This document shows, in pieces, positions 9,299 through 19,545 of a DNA stretch of 64,000 nt. This stretch comes from Nostoc mirabile CHAB5784 (GTDB lineage Bacteria; Cyanobacteriota; Cyanobacteriia; Cyanobacteriales; Nostocaceae): contig NZ_JAIVFS010000003.1 of NCBI RefSeq assembly GCF_020829645.1, positions 177,325-241,324 of the forward strand. Reading direction: 5' to 3'. Positions within the stretch are counted from its first letter, which is position 1; the number at the start of each line of letters is the position of its first letter. The notes below the pieces were generated by a model, which saw only the letters and a program-made list of their open reading frames with translations, had not been told where the DNA came from and ran no database searches. A program made the translations under genes and the position numbers.

Positions 9299-10249
9299 AT
9301 GACTACAAATTCTCAAAACCTTTCATCAGCGACAAAAAATCGCTCTGATGTAGAAAAGTCCCTAGATCAGGGTTTCATTTGGCTTACTAAAATTTTCGCC
9401 TTTGGGGTTGCTGCCGCTTTATTATGGATCGGCTTACAGGTTGCAATTGCTTCTGGGCCTGCCATCCAAAAGTTTGGTGCTAGCTTTTTAGCTAACACCA
9501 TTTGGAACCCAGTTAATGATACCTACGGGGTGCTACCTCAAATTTATGGAACTCTCTTGAGTTCTTTTATCGGTTTACTGATAGCTGTACCGATTGGAGT
9601 TGGTACTGCTATTGTACTAAGCGAGGATTTTTTACCCGCCAAAGTGAAGTTGGTACTGGTTTTTGCAGTAGAACTGCTCGCAGCTATTCCCAGCGTTGTC
9701 TACGGCGTATGGGGTATTTTTGTTTTAGTGCCTATCTTAACTAATTTGGGAAAATGGCTCAATAGTTACTTTGGCTGGATACCATTTTTTAGCACCTCCC
9801 CTACAGGCCCAGGAATGTTACCGGCAGGAGTCATATTAGCAATTATGACTTTGCCCATCATCACAGCTCTATCACGCGATGCCTTGATTTCTATACCCTC
9901 CAGTTTGCGCCAAGCCGCCGTAGGACTAGGAGCAACCCGATGGGAAACTATCTTACAAATTCTGATTCCAGCAGCCTTTTCGGGGATAGTTAGCGCTGTG
10001 ATGTTGGCACTCGGTCGGGCAATGGGAGAAACAATGGCTGTAACAATGTTGATTGGTAATTCCAACAACATTAGTATCTCACTGTTAGCACCAGGCAATA
10101 CGATTTCTTCTCTACTGGCGAATCAATTTTCAGAAGCTAGTGGTTTGCAAGTTTCGGCTTTAATGTACGCTGCTTTAGTTCTATTCTTCTTGACTTTGGT
10201 AGTTAATATCATGGCCGAGTTTATCGTTTTGAGAGTCAAGCGACTGTAG
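9299..10249 (+). CDS. pstC: Phosphate ABC transporter permease PstC
   Basis: A 316-residue integral membrane permease with about six helices. The ABC-permease EAA-type loop is at about 195-215 (SLRQAAVGLGATRWETI), and the family-typical AAIPSVVYGVWGIFVLVP precedes it. It pairs with PstA to form the phosphate channel. It sits 185 bp after pstS and 19 bp before pstA in the same orientation. ATG 9299 is the natural start. Confidence 0.95.
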   Translation: MTTNSQNLSSATKNRSDVEKSLDQGFIWLTKIFAFGVAAALLWIGLQVAIASGPAIQKFGASFLANTIWNPVNDTYGVLPQIYGTLLSSFIGLLIAVPIGVGTAIVLSEDFLPAKVKLVLVFAVELLAAIPSVVYGVWGIFVLVPILTNLGKWLNSYFGWIPFFSTSPTGPGMLPAGVILAIMTLPIITALSRDALISIPSSLRQAAVGLGATRWETILQILIPAAFSGIVSAVMLALGRAMGETMAVTMLIGNSNNISISLLAPGNTISSLLANQFSEASGLQVSALMYAALVLFFLTLVVNIMAEFIVLRVKRL

Positions 10250-10268
10250 CTTAGTTTTGGGTTGAATT

Positions 10269-11150
10269 ATGACTTCTAGTTTTCCAGAGCGCAGTCTAAC
10301 TCGCGCTCCCATGTCTCAAAGGACACTGTTTAATACAGTAATGACTATAGTCGCATTTATCTGTGGGGTATTGGCACTTGTGCCTTTGCTAGCAGTACTT
10401 TCTTACGTCATTATTCAAGGCTTTAGCAGTTTGACTCCCAGCATCTTTTTTGAACTGCCACCTAAAGCTTTACAACAGGGAGGAGGCTTTGGTAATGCAA
10501 TCTTAGGCACACTATTAATGGTAGGAATTGCTGCGGTGATTAGCATCCCATTTGGTGTTTTGGCGGCGATTTACATCACAGAATTTAGCTCGGCCCAAGT
10601 AGCGAGATGGGTACGTTTTGCGGCTAACGTCCTGAGTGGAGTCCCGTCAATTATTGCTGGAGTATTTGCCTATGGCATTGTAGTTTTGACACTGGTAAAG
10701 TTAAACTTAGGATCATACTCTGCTCTCGGTGGAGGGTTTGCACTGGCAATTTTGATGTTGCCAATTATTGTCCGAACCACTGATGAAGCCTTGCAGTTAG
10801 TATCGCAAGATTTGCGACAAGCATCTGTAGGGTTAGGAGCAACTAACTTTCAAACAGTAACACAAGTAGTGTTGCCAGCAGCCCTACCTGCAATTGTAAC
10901 TGGGGCAACGTTAGCGATCGCCAGAGCATCTGGAGAAACCGCACCTTTACTATTTACCGCGCTATTTTCCAACTTTTGGCCTGGTAGCTTATTTGAACCC
11001 ACAGCTTCCCTTGCTGTTTTGGTTTACAAATATGCTATTTCTCCGTTTAAAAATTGGCAATCACTAGCTTGGGCAGCATCTTTAATTTTGGTATTGATGG
11101 TTCTAATCACAAGTATCATCGCTCGCTGGGCAACTCGCAAGAAAGCTTAG
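10269..11150 (+). CDS. pstA: Phosphate ABC transporter permease PstA
   Basis: A 293-residue membrane permease, partner of PstC. Typical features: FGNAILGTLLMVGIAAVISIPFGVLAAIY, GVPSIIAGVFAYG, and the cytoplasmic EAA loop (LRQASVGLGATNFQTV, about 185-200). Six predicted membrane helices. Located between pstC and pstB with short spacers, consistent with one operon transcribed under phosphate limitation. Confidence 0.95.
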   Translation: MTSSFPERSLTRAPMSQRTLFNTVMTIVAFICGVLALVPLLAVLSYVIIQGFSSLTPSIFFELPPKALQQGGGFGNAILGTLLMVGIAAVISIPFGVLAAIYITEFSSAQVARWVRFAANVLSGVPSIIAGVFAYGIVVLTLVKLNLGSYSALGGGFALAILMLPIIVRTTDEALQLVSQDLRQASVGLGATNFQTVTQVVLPAALPAIVTGATLAIARASGETAPLLFTALFSNFWPGSLFEPTASLAVLVYKYAISPFKNWQSLAWAASLILVLMVLITSIIARWATRKKA

Positions 11151-11207
11151 TCAAATAGCATCTATATAGCGGATTTGTATCGCTAAAACTAATACTACAT
11201 TTAATTT

Positions 11208-12014
11208 ATGGCTAACAACATTAGCACAGTCAACGATACTCAAACCGTTTTACGCACCGAAAACCTCAACGTTTACTACGGCAAATTTTTAGCCTTGCAG
11301 AATATTTGGCTAGATATACCAAAAAATCAGGTTACAGCCTTTATCGGCCCTTCTGGTTGTGGTAAAAGTACCTTGTTGCGATGCTATAACCGCCTCAATG
11401 ACCTGATTGAGTCATTTCGGGCAGAAGGGAAAATACTTTTTTACGATAAAAACTTGTATGCATCCGACATTGATCCTGTAGAAGTGCGTCGTCGGATTGG
11501 AATGGTGTTTCAAAGACCAAACCCGTTTCCAAAATCAATTTATGACAATATTACTTTTGGAGCCAAAATCAACGGCTACAAAGGTAATATGGATGAATTA
11601 GTAGAACGGAGTTTGCGACAAGCAGCTTTGTGGGATGAAGTCAAAGATAAATTGCGACAAAGCGGTTCGTCTTTATCTGGTGGACAACAACAGAGGTTAT
11701 GTATTGCTCGTGCGATCGCAGTCCAACCTGAAATTATATTAATGGATGAACCTTGCTCTGCCCTTGACCCTATTTCCACGTTGCGGGTTGAAGAACTAAT
11801 TCACCAGCTTAAAGAGCAATATACCATCGTTATCGTCACCCATAATATGCAGCAAGCAGCGCGGGTTTCTGATAAAACAGCCTTTTTTAACGTTCGGACT
11901 ACAGAGAGCGGAGGTCGTAACGGCTACATGGTAGAGTACGACGCCACAGAATTAATTTTCAACAATCCTCAGCAGCAAGATACCAGAGATTACGTTAGCG
12001 GTAGATTTGGATAA
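11208..12014 (+). CDS. pstB: Phosphate ABC transporter ATPase PstB
   Basis: A 268-residue cytoplasmic ATPase energising PstCA. Walker [10 protein letters not shown] (about 47-55), Q-loop [16 protein letters not shown], signature [14 protein letters not shown] (about 157-170), Walker [15 protein letters not shown]-loop IVTHNM. The family-specific [16 protein letters not shown] distinguishes PstB from other ABC ATPases. Last gene of the operon; no phoU follows. A weak inverted repeat (12028-12049) lies after the stop. Confidence 0.96.
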   Translation: MANNISTVNDTQTVLRTENLNVYYGKFLALQNIWLDIPKNQVTAFIGPSGCGKSTLLRCYNRLNDLIESFRAEGKILFYDKNLYASDIDPVEVRRRIGMVFQRPNPFPKSIYDNITFGAKINGYKGNMDELVERSLRQAALWDEVKDKLRQSGSSLSGGQQQRLCIARAIAVQPEIILMDEPCSALDPISTLRVEELIHQLKEQYTIVIVTHNMQQAARVSDKTAFFNVRTTESGGRNGYMVEYDATELIFNNPQQQDTRDYVSGRFG

Positions 12015-12111
12015 GTAGATAAATACACATTGTTGATGTTAGAACAATGAGGGATACTCGGAAATTAAAGCTGGGCGATATTCCTCTAGTTTTTTATTTG
12101 TTTGCCAAGGT

Positions 12112-12142
12112 TAGCGTAGGCGTAGCCCGCCGCAGGCATCGC
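12112..12142. repeat. Dispersed repeat of the GCGTAGGCGTAGCCCGCCG family
   Basis: The sequence GCGTAGGCGTAGCCCGCCG followed by CAGGCATCGC is a member of a small GC-rich dispersed repeat family. Related copies are visible at 51761-51791 (plus) and 53340-53359 (reverse). It lies between pstB and the IS element. Confidence 0.65.
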
Positions 12143-12213
12143 TTGATCAATTATGGTTGTTTCTTAGTTAAAGAAAAGCAATAATTAACCTATTTAATAT
12201 TAAGACTTACATT

Positions 12214-13165
12214 AGACCTCTTGCAAAATTATTTTATGGTAAATTAGAGAGTTTTGTAGTTTGAATCAGTCTACCTATGCGATACGAGCAAACAAAAAAG
12301 TTATCGAATCGAGAGTTCAAACGTCTGGTTGGGGTACAAAGACGCACCTTTGATGAAATAGTCAAAATATTGGAAGATGCAGCTAGTCTTAAGCAAACAC
12401 GGGGTTATCCAAACAAATTGGGATTGGAAGACCAAGCCTTAGTTTGCTTACAGTATTGGCGAGAATATAGAACTTACTTCCATATTGCTGGTGACTGGCA
12501 AGTATCTTAAATCTTCGGTTTGTCGTATTGTTCATTGGGTTGAAAGCACACTAATCGTTTCTGGGAAGTTTCGTTTGGGAGGAAAAAAGTCCTTGTTGAC
12601 CTGATCACAGAAACCGAAAACGGAAGGGAAGGATGTAACGGAGAGTCCAATTGAACGTCCTAAACACGGACAAAAACGCTTTTATAGTGGGAAACAAAAA
12701 CGACATACGCTCAAATCCCAATTAATAATTGACCAGGAAACCCAAGAAATTCGTTGTGTTGTCAACGGTTATGGTCGCCAGCATGACTACAAGCTATTTG
12801 TAGACAGTAAGGTGCTTTTTCACGCTCTAACAGAAAGCCTAGAAGATAGTGGCTACCAAGGAATTTCCAAGTTACATTCTAATAGTCGTTTGCCGAGCGA
12901 AAAAACCCAGAGGAGGGAAGTTAACTAAGGAACAAAAACAATCCAACCGTAACTTAGCCCGTCGTCGCATCCTGATTGAACATATCAACCGACGTTTAAA
13001 AGTTTTTCGGATTTTGAGTCAACGCTACCGTAATCGCCGCAAACGTTTTGGATTGCGCTGTCACTTGATTGCTGGGATTTACAATTACGAACTTCAGAAA
13101 ACGTCAATTTCTCTTTGATTTACTCAACCCCCTACTTTATCACAAAACTTTTTTGCAAGAGGTCT
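12214..13165 (+). mobile_element. IS5-family insertion sequence (inactive), 952 bp
   Basis: The element is bounded by perfect 15-bp terminal inverted repeats, AGACCTCTTGCAAAA at 12214-12228 and TTTTGCAAGAGGTCT at 13151-13165. It is flanked by an ATT direct repeat (12211-12213 and 13166-13168), which fits the ANT target duplication described for the ISL2 group of IS5. The single transposase gene inside is frameshifted. A MITE with the same ends lies at 26734-26897. Confidence 0.88.
12277..13118 (+). pseudogene. IS5-family DDE transposase, frameshifted
   Basis: The N-terminal part (12277-12510) encodes an HTH_Tnp_4-like segment (LSNREFKRLVGVQRRTFDEI). The middle, readable in another frame, carries the first catalytic Asp (DVTESPIERP near 12632) and the second (EDSGYQGIS near 12845). 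The last part (12849-13118) is in a third frame and carries the catalytic Glu (RRILIEHINRRLKVFRIL). At least two frameshifts (near 12505 and near the A-run at 12899-12904) and an in-frame TGA near 12601 break it. A normal protein would be about 270-280 residues. The catalytic residues are still recognisable, so decay looks recent. Confidence 0.85.
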
Positions 13166-13580
13166 ATTGACTGCATGGGTAAGATACCCACTCAAAAATA
13201 GTCCCACACATATCGCAGTACTAGTATTGGCTTGGCTTGCTAGTTATTATCTAGCTGTAGCTTTTGTGATAACTACAGAGCAGGCATTCCATGATTTAAA
13301 CAGTTATTTTTTAACTGATTATTTTACCAAGCCCAGACTTACTTCTTGCACTAGTAGTCCGTCAAGCCAACAATCCTTGGTAAACCAAATCTTAGAATCT
13401 TTCTCTGTGTTCTCTGTGCCTCTGCGGTTCGTTATTTAATCCAAGCATTATTAGCTTCACACAGTACTAGTACACTGTGGCGGAAGTTTGCCTAGCTTGG
13501 AAAATGGGATTTTGCCCCTTGCCTTCAAAATATCAGGTGGATTTACACCGTGCTGCACTAGTGCATTTCAGACTTTTTTA

Positions 13581-13651
13581 AGCGGGCGGCGGGAATCGAA
13601 CCCGCATTAATAGCTTGGAAGGCTATAGTTTTACCACTAAACTACGCCCGC
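13581..13651 (-). tRNA. tRNA-Gly (anticodon UCC)
   Basis: A complete 71-nt cloverleaf on the minus strand. The acceptor stem GCGGGCG (13651-13645) pairs with CGCCCGC (13588-13582), with discriminator U. The anticodon loop is CTTCCAA, giving anticodon TCC. The T arm is GCGGGTTCGATTCCCGC. CCA is not encoded. It stands alone between the IS remnant and the TonB-like gene. Confidence 0.95.
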
Positions 13652-13701
13652 AAAATTCCAACCCTATAAATTTAACACAGCTTTTGGAAAAATTCAAGCA
13701 T

Positions 13702-14925
13702 TTAGCTGGAATTAGCAGGTTGGATGTTGATCCTGACATACAGATTGCTCAATTCTGGTTTTGTGCCATCGTTGTTGTGAGCAGCAATAAAGTTTTCTCT
13801 TTTGAAAACTTCGCTGAGGACTTGCTGGTATCTGCTTTTTTCACTTTGCAGTGTTGCTGGTTCTATTTCTAGAACTACAGCCTGTTGAAAATTGCCATTG
13901 TTATCAATTATTAAGCTAGCCAAGAGTTGTGCTGGTTCAAGGCCAGAATTCTGCACAAGAAAACTTGAGTCTAATTCTTTTGTGTTGCTTCCCCTATATA
14001 AAGCGATAACGTCGGGTAAAGCATCTTGTCGTAATCTTCCTGATTGTATCAAGCTGCTGACTTCATCTCTAAGCAAAGGAGCTACTATTGCTACTGATGC
14101 TCCCTGAGTAGGGGTGCGTGAAGTTTCCTTAGTCGGTGGTGCTGGAGTTTCCTGAGTAGGGGTGCGTGGAGTTTCCCTAGTGGGTGTTGCTGGCGTTTCC
14201 TGAGTAGAGGTGCGTGGAGTTTCCCTAGTGGGTGTTGCTGGAGTTTCTTGAGTAGGGGTGCGTGGAGTTTCTCTAGTTGGTGTTGCTGGAGTTTTCTGAG
14301 CGGAGGTAGGTGGCGTCTCTCTGTTTTCAGCTTCCGAACCTGGTGAATTTGATGGAACACCTGTTGGTAGTAGTGTTCCCTTTCCCAGTTTGATTTCTTG
14401 ACGGCGGTTCCAAGGTAGATTACTGACTGGAACTGTAGGTGTCGGTGTCGGTGTCGGTATAGATTTCGGTGTAGATTTCGGTGTCGGTGTCGCCGTAGCA
14501 ACTCTCTGTTGTCTAAAGGGTTGGCTATTAGGTTTATTAGGTTGAGAGGCGTAAGTTTGACTCTTCTGCTGGAGATTATCCGCAGAATTTATTGCGCCAA
14601 AATCTTGATTTCTAAGCGTAGTTCGTGCTGTTTGTGATGAACGTGCTGATACAGACTTTTTAGTTGCAGATGCTGGCTTTGGCGAAACTGTTTTGGCTGT
14701 TGATTTTGATTTGGGAGCAATGTCTATCAATTCAATGGGAACAGCAGATTGACTTTGTTGGGGAAACCACAGACTAAATGCATTAGATGAGCGCATCAGC
14801 CAGAATGCTAGCAAGTGCAGAGACACTGAACCTATAACGACAGAAATCCATAAAGCTGGTGGATCTGTGTGTCGCCTCCAGACTTTGGTTGGAATTGGAG
14901 TTTTGTCTGCAACTGATGGTGTCAT
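13702..14925 (-). CDS. TonB-like protein with Pro/Thr repeat linker
   Basis: A 407-residue protein with a cytoplasmic N-terminus, one membrane helix at about 25-45 (ISVVIGSVSLHLLAFWLM) and PIELIDIAPK just after it, as in TonB/energy-transducer proteins. A long disordered Ser/Pro/Thr region follows, including about seven 8-16-residue repeats of TPTRETPRTPTQETPA (about 210-270). The C-terminal domain (about 280-407) has a TonB_C-like layout (LDSSFLVQNSGLEPAQLLASLIIDNNGNFQQAVVLE). It probably spans the periplasm to energise outer-membrane transport, or is a cyanobacterial relative with another task. cyaC lies 68 bp upstream on the same strand. Confidence 0.65.
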   Translation of the reverse strand: MTPSVADKTPIPTKVWRRHTDPPALWISVVIGSVSLHLLAFWLMRSSNAFSLWFPQQSQSAVPIELIDIAPKSKSTAKTVSPKPASATKKSVSARSSQTARTTLRNQDFGAINSADNLQQKSQTYASQPNKPNSQPFRQQRVATATPTPKSTPKSIPTPTPTPTVPVSNLPWNRRQEIKLGKGTLLPTGVPSNSPGSEAENRETPPTSAQKTPATPTRETPRTPTQETPATPTRETPRTSTQETPATPTRETPRTPTQETPAPPTKETSRTPTQGASVAIVAPLLRDEVSSLIQSGRLRQDALPDVIALYRGSNTKELDSSFLVQNSGLEPAQLLASLIIDNNGNFQQAVVLEIEPATLQSEKSRYQQVLSEVFKRENFIAAHNNDGTKPELSNLYVRINIQPANSS

Positions 14926-14993
14926 ATTATATAAACTGGATATGATTAGGCAGTATTACTCATTGCTAATGCTTTAAAATACCAGTCTAAATT

Positions 14994-17900
14994 TTAGCGA
15001 TTAACCATTACTTCTGGTGTAACAGCAAAAGTCAAAACTGTTTCATCTACTCCTTTAAGTTCTAGCGGACTACCTTTAGTAATTTCTTCTTCCTGCAAAT
15101 AATCTGCCACGGCAGCAGAAACTAGGATCGTACCGGGAACAGCAGCAGCTTGCAACCTTGCAGCAATATTCACACTTGGGCCAATGGCAGTATAATCAGC
15201 CCGTTCAGCACTACCAAACATCCCCACAACAGCAGTACCTTGGTGAATACCGCACCGAAACTGGACGCTAGTAAGTCTGTCACCATCGAATACACCTTGG
15301 TTTCGCCAGCGCTGGTTCAACTCAGCCAGTGAGCGGTGCATTGCTCTTGCTGTATTGATTGCACGACGCACTTGTTCATTGGGGGTTAGCTCTTCCGGCG
15401 CTCCATATAAAGCTAAGATAGCATCTCCCATAAATTTATCTACAGTGCCGCCATTGCCAAATACAACCTTGGTCATAGCTTCTAAATATTCATTTAGCAA
15501 TTCTGCGACTCGTCGGGATCTGAGAGTATTTGATAGCTGTGTAAAACCCACGATATCACTAAACAAAACTGTAATTAAGCGTGGTTCTGGGCGCAAATCT
15601 AACGTTAAATCTCCGGTTGCGGCTTTTTGTACCAATACAGCCGGTAAAAAGCGCTTTAGCACCGATTCTGTTAGATAAGTATTTAACTCCACAATTCGCC
15701 GTTCATTTTCCTTCAATGCCAAAAGATTCCGAACTTCCGCCAAAAGTTCCCGATCATTGAATGGTTTTGCTAAATAAGCATCTGCACCATGTTCTGTACC
15801 TTCGATGCGGGTTTCCTCATCAGCTTTTGCTGTCAGCAGAATAATTGGTATTCCTTTCAACTTCTCCTCTTTGCGGATCAGCTGAATCATTTCAAGTCCG
15901 CTCACCAAGGGCATCATTAAGTCAGTCACAATCAAGCTGGGTATAATTTCTTTCGCTATACTGTGCCCTTCATAACCGTTACGAGCTGTGCGTACATGAT
16001 AGCCGTTGCGGCGGAAAATCTCAGATACATAGGTTCGTAAATCCGGGTTGTCATCTACAACTAAAATTGAGTGCTGAGTCTTAAGTGCTGAGTCTTGAGT
16101 ATCAATACTGGGGGAGAGGTTTATTGTAATATCTTCAATATTGTCTCTTGTTGATACCAGTTCTAAATCAGCCAATTCTACGCTAGCGCGGCTCGTATTC
16201 AATTCGGTAGGCGTTTCTAGTACTTGCTGTGTGGGTAAATGAGCATTTCCAGTCACAAGCCATAAACTAAAGGTAGTGCCTTGACCGTAAACTGATTCCA
16301 CAGTGACTTGACCACCATGTAATTCCACCAATTCTTTAACTAAAGCTAAACCCAAACCACTACCTTCATAGGATCGGTTTGCTGAACCTTCAGCTTGGCG
16401 GAAGCGCTCAAAGAGGTGGGGAATTTGTTCTTTAACAATGCCAATTCCACTATCTTGTACTTGCAATATGCAGCGATCGCGCTCAGATTTTAGTCTGACA
16501 CTAATCGTCCCACCTTCGGGAGTAAACTTCATGGCATTTGACAGGAGATTATAAACCACCTTGTCAAATTTTTCCATGTCCAAGTACACCGGGGAACAGT
16601 CATCTAACTGGGTAACGAGATGCAGTCTCTTTTTCTCACAGTAGGGACGAAAAGATTCCACAATTTGGCTGACAAATTCCACTAAATCGCAGGGATGGAA
16701 GCTAGGCTGCATTCTCCCCGCATTCAGGCGTTGTAAATCTAGGAGTTGATTTACCAGTCGCAGTAGGCGGCGGGAGTTACGCAGGGCGATCGCACTTTGG
16801 GAGTAAGATAATCCTTCACCAGCCGCCACCGCCGACTCTAAAGGCCCTTGAATCAAGGTGATGGGTGTGCGAAACTCATGGGAAATATTTTGGAAAAATT
16901 CGGTTTTTTGTTTATCTAATTCCAGTAAGCGTTCAGCTTGTTGGCGAGTTTTTTGATATAAGTATGACTGCTGCACAGCGATCGCTGCTTGAGCTGCTAC
17001 TGCTTTCGCCAAATTAATATCAGATGACAGCCATTGGCGTACTTTTTTACCTTCATGCAGCGTAATACTACCGATACATTTACCATCAGCTAATAATGGT
17101 ACAAACATTAGCGATCGCGCTGGCATTTTTAACGGCAAATCAAAACCCTGCACATCTGAGGGAGAATGGCTCACATTACCAATTACCACAGGTTCATGAG
17201 TCTGTAGCATTTGTTGGAGGATTGGATTCTCCTGTATAGATGCTTGAGAATAGGGTAATCTCGGAGGCAATAGGTTATTCTTGCTACTTGGATTATCGTC
17301 TGGGGCTGGCGATGCCTGGGTTGGGCTGTGCCTATGCAAATTTTCCGAATGTTGAAAACTGTCATACAACGCTACACACTCGACAAACTCATCTTCCTCT
17401 GTCCACAAAGACAGGACACAGCCATCGACTTGTAAAGCTTGTCCCAGTTGTTGAGTAATAGCCGCAAAGATATCTTGGGGGTCTAGACTAGAGCGAATAG
17501 CGCTAGTAATCGTATTGATTAGGGCTTCTCGCTTGGCAAGGGCACGTACTTGTTCGTAAGCATAAGCTTGAGACAAAGCTAAAGCTGCCTGATCCGCCAC
17601 CATCAACACTAGCTGCACCTCATCATCCCCCCAAAAGCGAGGTAGAGAACACTGATGCAGCGCCAGCACTGCCATCAGTTCTTGTTGGCAGATCAATGGC
17701 ACAACTAAACTAGAGCAAATGTTAGCAGCAGCAAAAGCTTCCTCACGTTGGCGCAGTTCGGGAGTATTACCGTGAATGCGCTCATCATCAGTTACATCGT
17801 GAATCACTTGGACTTCACGAGTTTCCCACACAGTTTGAGCCAAAAGAGGCAGAGGGGTAGAAGGTGAGAGGGACACAGCAAAAGAACTATTTGCCTGCAC

Positions 17901-18539
17901 CTCTGCTGGTGTCTGTTCCCCTGCTTCTTCAGAAAGAGCCTTCTGATAAATAAATCCTTTATCCGCTAACTGCTCATCTTGAAAGGGACGCAACAGGCAA
18001 ACATCCACCTCCAACATGTGACCCACTGTATCTACAATTGCCTGCAAAATTTGGCGATAGTCTAAAGCACTGCGAATCGTATTTGTAACGCTATTCAGCA
18101 GCGATTCTTGTCGGAGTGTGCGGGTAAGCTCACGGGTGCGGGCTTTGAGGACATTGTGAGTATCCAAAGCTTGGCGTACCACTGCTTTGAGTTCCTCAGC
18201 TTCCCACGGTTTGGTTACATATTTAAATACCTTACCAGCATTGATTGCTTCCACCAGGTCTTCGACATCGGTGTAGCCAGTTAAAATAATCCGGATAATA
18301 TCTGGATATTGAGTTGCTGTCAGGCTCAAAAATTCTGTACCGCTCATCATCGGCATCCGCTGATCGGAGATGATCACTGCGACCTCTCCCTCTTGAGCCA
18401 GCAGATCGAGTGCCGCAGGGCCAGAGTTCGCCCTTAGCACCTTATAGTCGCGATAGAAAGTGCGGTAAAGCAAATCAAGGTTGTCTGGTTCATCATCGAC
18501 AACCAAAATTTTAGGCTTACTGTTTGCTTGGGATTTCAT
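14994..18539 (-). CDS. cyaC: CyaC-type hybrid histidine kinase/adenylate cyclase
   Basis: An 1181-residue multidomain protein with the order known for cyanobacterial CyaC. Receiver 1 is at about 10-125 (phospho-acceptor Asp59 in ISDQRMP). Two GAF domains cover about 150-330 and 345-530. Histidine kinase: H-box FFQNISHEFRTPITL near 555, N-box NLLSNAMKFTPEGG, G-boxes DSGIGI and GSGLGLALVK. Receiver 2 is at about 835-950 (VTDLMMP). A class III nucleotide cyclase spans about 989-1175. In the cyclase the metal-binding Asp residues are at about 995 and 1039. The purine-selecting pair is Lys1035 (VDKFMGD) and Thr1117 (DYTAIGP), the Lys/Thr combination of class IIIb adenylate cyclases. It makes cAMP under phosphorelay control. 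The start is close to the receiver, and all active-site motifs look intact. Confidence 0.9.
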   Translation of the reverse strand: MKSQANSKPKILVVDDEPDNLDLLYRTFYRDYKVLRANSGPAALDLLAQEGEVAVIISDQRMPMMSGTEFLSLTATQYPDIIRIILTGYTDVEDLVEAINAGKVFKYVTKPWEAEELKAVVRQALDTHNVLKARTRELTRTLRQESLLNSVTNTIRSALDYRQILQAIVDTVGHMLEVDVCLLRPFQDEQLADKGFIYQKALSEEAGEQTPAEVQANSSFAVSLSPSTPLPLLAQTVWETREVQVIHDVTDDERIHGNTPELRQREEAFAAANICSSLVVPLICQQELMAVLALHQCSLPRFWGDDEVQLVLMVADQAALALSQAYAYEQVRALAKREALINTITSAIRSSLDPQDIFAAITQQLGQALQVDGCVLSLWTEEDEFVECVALYDSFQHSENLHRHSPTQASPAPDDNPSSKNNLLPPRLPYSQASIQENPILQQMLQTHEPVVIGNVSHSPSDVQGFDLPLKMPARSLMFVPLLADGKCIGSITLHEGKKVRQWLSSDINLAKAVAAQAAIAVQQSYLYQKTRQQAERLLELDKQKTEFFQNISHEFRTPITLIQGPLESAVAAGEGLSYSQSAIALRNSRRLLRLVNQLLDLQRLNAGRMQPSFHPCDLVEFVSQIVESFRPYCEKKRLHLVTQLDDCSPVYLDMEKFDKVVYNLLSNAMKFTPEGGTISVRLKSERDRCILQVQDSGIGIVKEQIPHLFERFRQAEGSANRSYEGSGLGLALVKELVELHGGQVTVESVYGQGTTFSLWLVTGNAHLPTQQVLETPTELNTSRASVELADLELVSTRDNIEDITINLSPSIDTQDSALKTQHSILVVDDNPDLRTYVSEIFRRNGYHVRTARNGYEGHSIAKEIIPSLIVTDLMMPLVSGLEMIQLIRKEEKLKGIPIILLTAKADEETRIEGTEHGADAYLAKPFNDRELLAEVRNLLALKENERRIVELNTYLTESVLKRFLPAVLVQKAATGDLTLDLRPEPRLITVLFSDIVGFTQLSNTLRSRRVAELLNEYLEAMTKVVFGNGGTVDKFMGDAILALYGAPEELTPNEQVRRAINTARAMHRSLAELNQRWRNQGVFDGDRLTSVQFRCGIHQGTAVVGMFGSAERADYTAIGPSVNIAARLQAAAVPGTILVSAAVADYLQEEEITKGSPLELKGVDETVLTFAVTPEVMVNR

Positions 18540-19545
18540 GCACCGCTTTCCTGCTGCAACGGCAGTCGGATAAAGAATAATCTGATCAGGTAAGGATTTT
18601 TCTGAGTCAGGTAAGAGCAGAGCATTTCGACCAATAAGGCTGTTTGGCTACATGACTGCTGAGTGTAGGAGCGTTTACGCACAGTAATTCGTCTCAATGG
18701 CTTATGCCTATTACCGATTGCGTTGGTGCAGTGTAATTGCTTTCATAATCAGTTTTAGGGTTACAGAGTCGGTGCTTGCTTGCCAAATCTTCCTTCACCT
18801 CCTGTGAGCAATGTCTGATACTACATACAGCGCTCATAGCTAGCTGAAAAATCCAGATGAAGCTGCATATTAAGTTTTCCCTTTGCAGCAGTTGTACTAA
18901 CACTTGCAGGTAAATTTTATTTATGGTAGTCATGGTAGGGTCAGCAATATTAAAACAATAAGATTTAAAGCCAAAGTATACTATTAGACAAATACCTCCT
19001 TCTAATTTAGCAATCAGAACTATCATTAAGACAAGTGTAGGGTTAAGAAGTTAGGGATTACGGATCTTGGAGATTCTTCCCCAGTACCTGCACATCCTGT
19101 TACTATGACCTAGTAGTAAAGTCCTGTTAGTGTAGCGGCAATTGCATAAGCAAGTTCAGTACTGTAACTAAAGGTGATTTGCAACCAGAGTTTGTCAGTA
19201 ATGTACTTACTTAACAATTTTGTAAGTAATGTTTACGGACAGGTTATGCTATTTATCTACCCATTCACCTAAACTGTACGACTTTACAGATGTTTTTTTG
19301 GTAAACAGACTCATATCTTCTCTATCTAAAGTAAGGGATGCACCTGAACCTACTGAACTTAAGATTGTAGATTGATGAAGCTGTAACTTCTAAGACTCTT
19401 CCAAAAATACAGGCTATAAAGCCCCAAACTAAAGTGTGAAACTTTGTATGCTCCAGAAGCTAAACCAAATTAGCAATTTTAGGTCAGTTCAATATCCTGG
19501 GCAGATATAAAGTTTTTCTTCAGTTTAAATGGTGTTTGAGGATAT
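18540..19545. other. Intergenic region, about 1 kb
   Basis: Spacer between the divergent cyaC and the GNAT gene. It contains an open frame on the minus strand (18694-19026) with no family resemblance and poor codon usage, which I treat as chance. No repeat or RNA gene is recognised. Confidence 0.4.

Noticed and set aside
13167..13439. A 90-codon open frame after the IS element
   Set aside because: Starts at the IS end and has a TTG start and no family likeness. It could be a host gene fragment cut by the IS, but there is too little to claim it.
18694..19026. A 110-codon minus-strand frame in the cyaC-GNAT spacer
   Set aside because: No ribosome-binding site, no family resemblance, and atypical composition.
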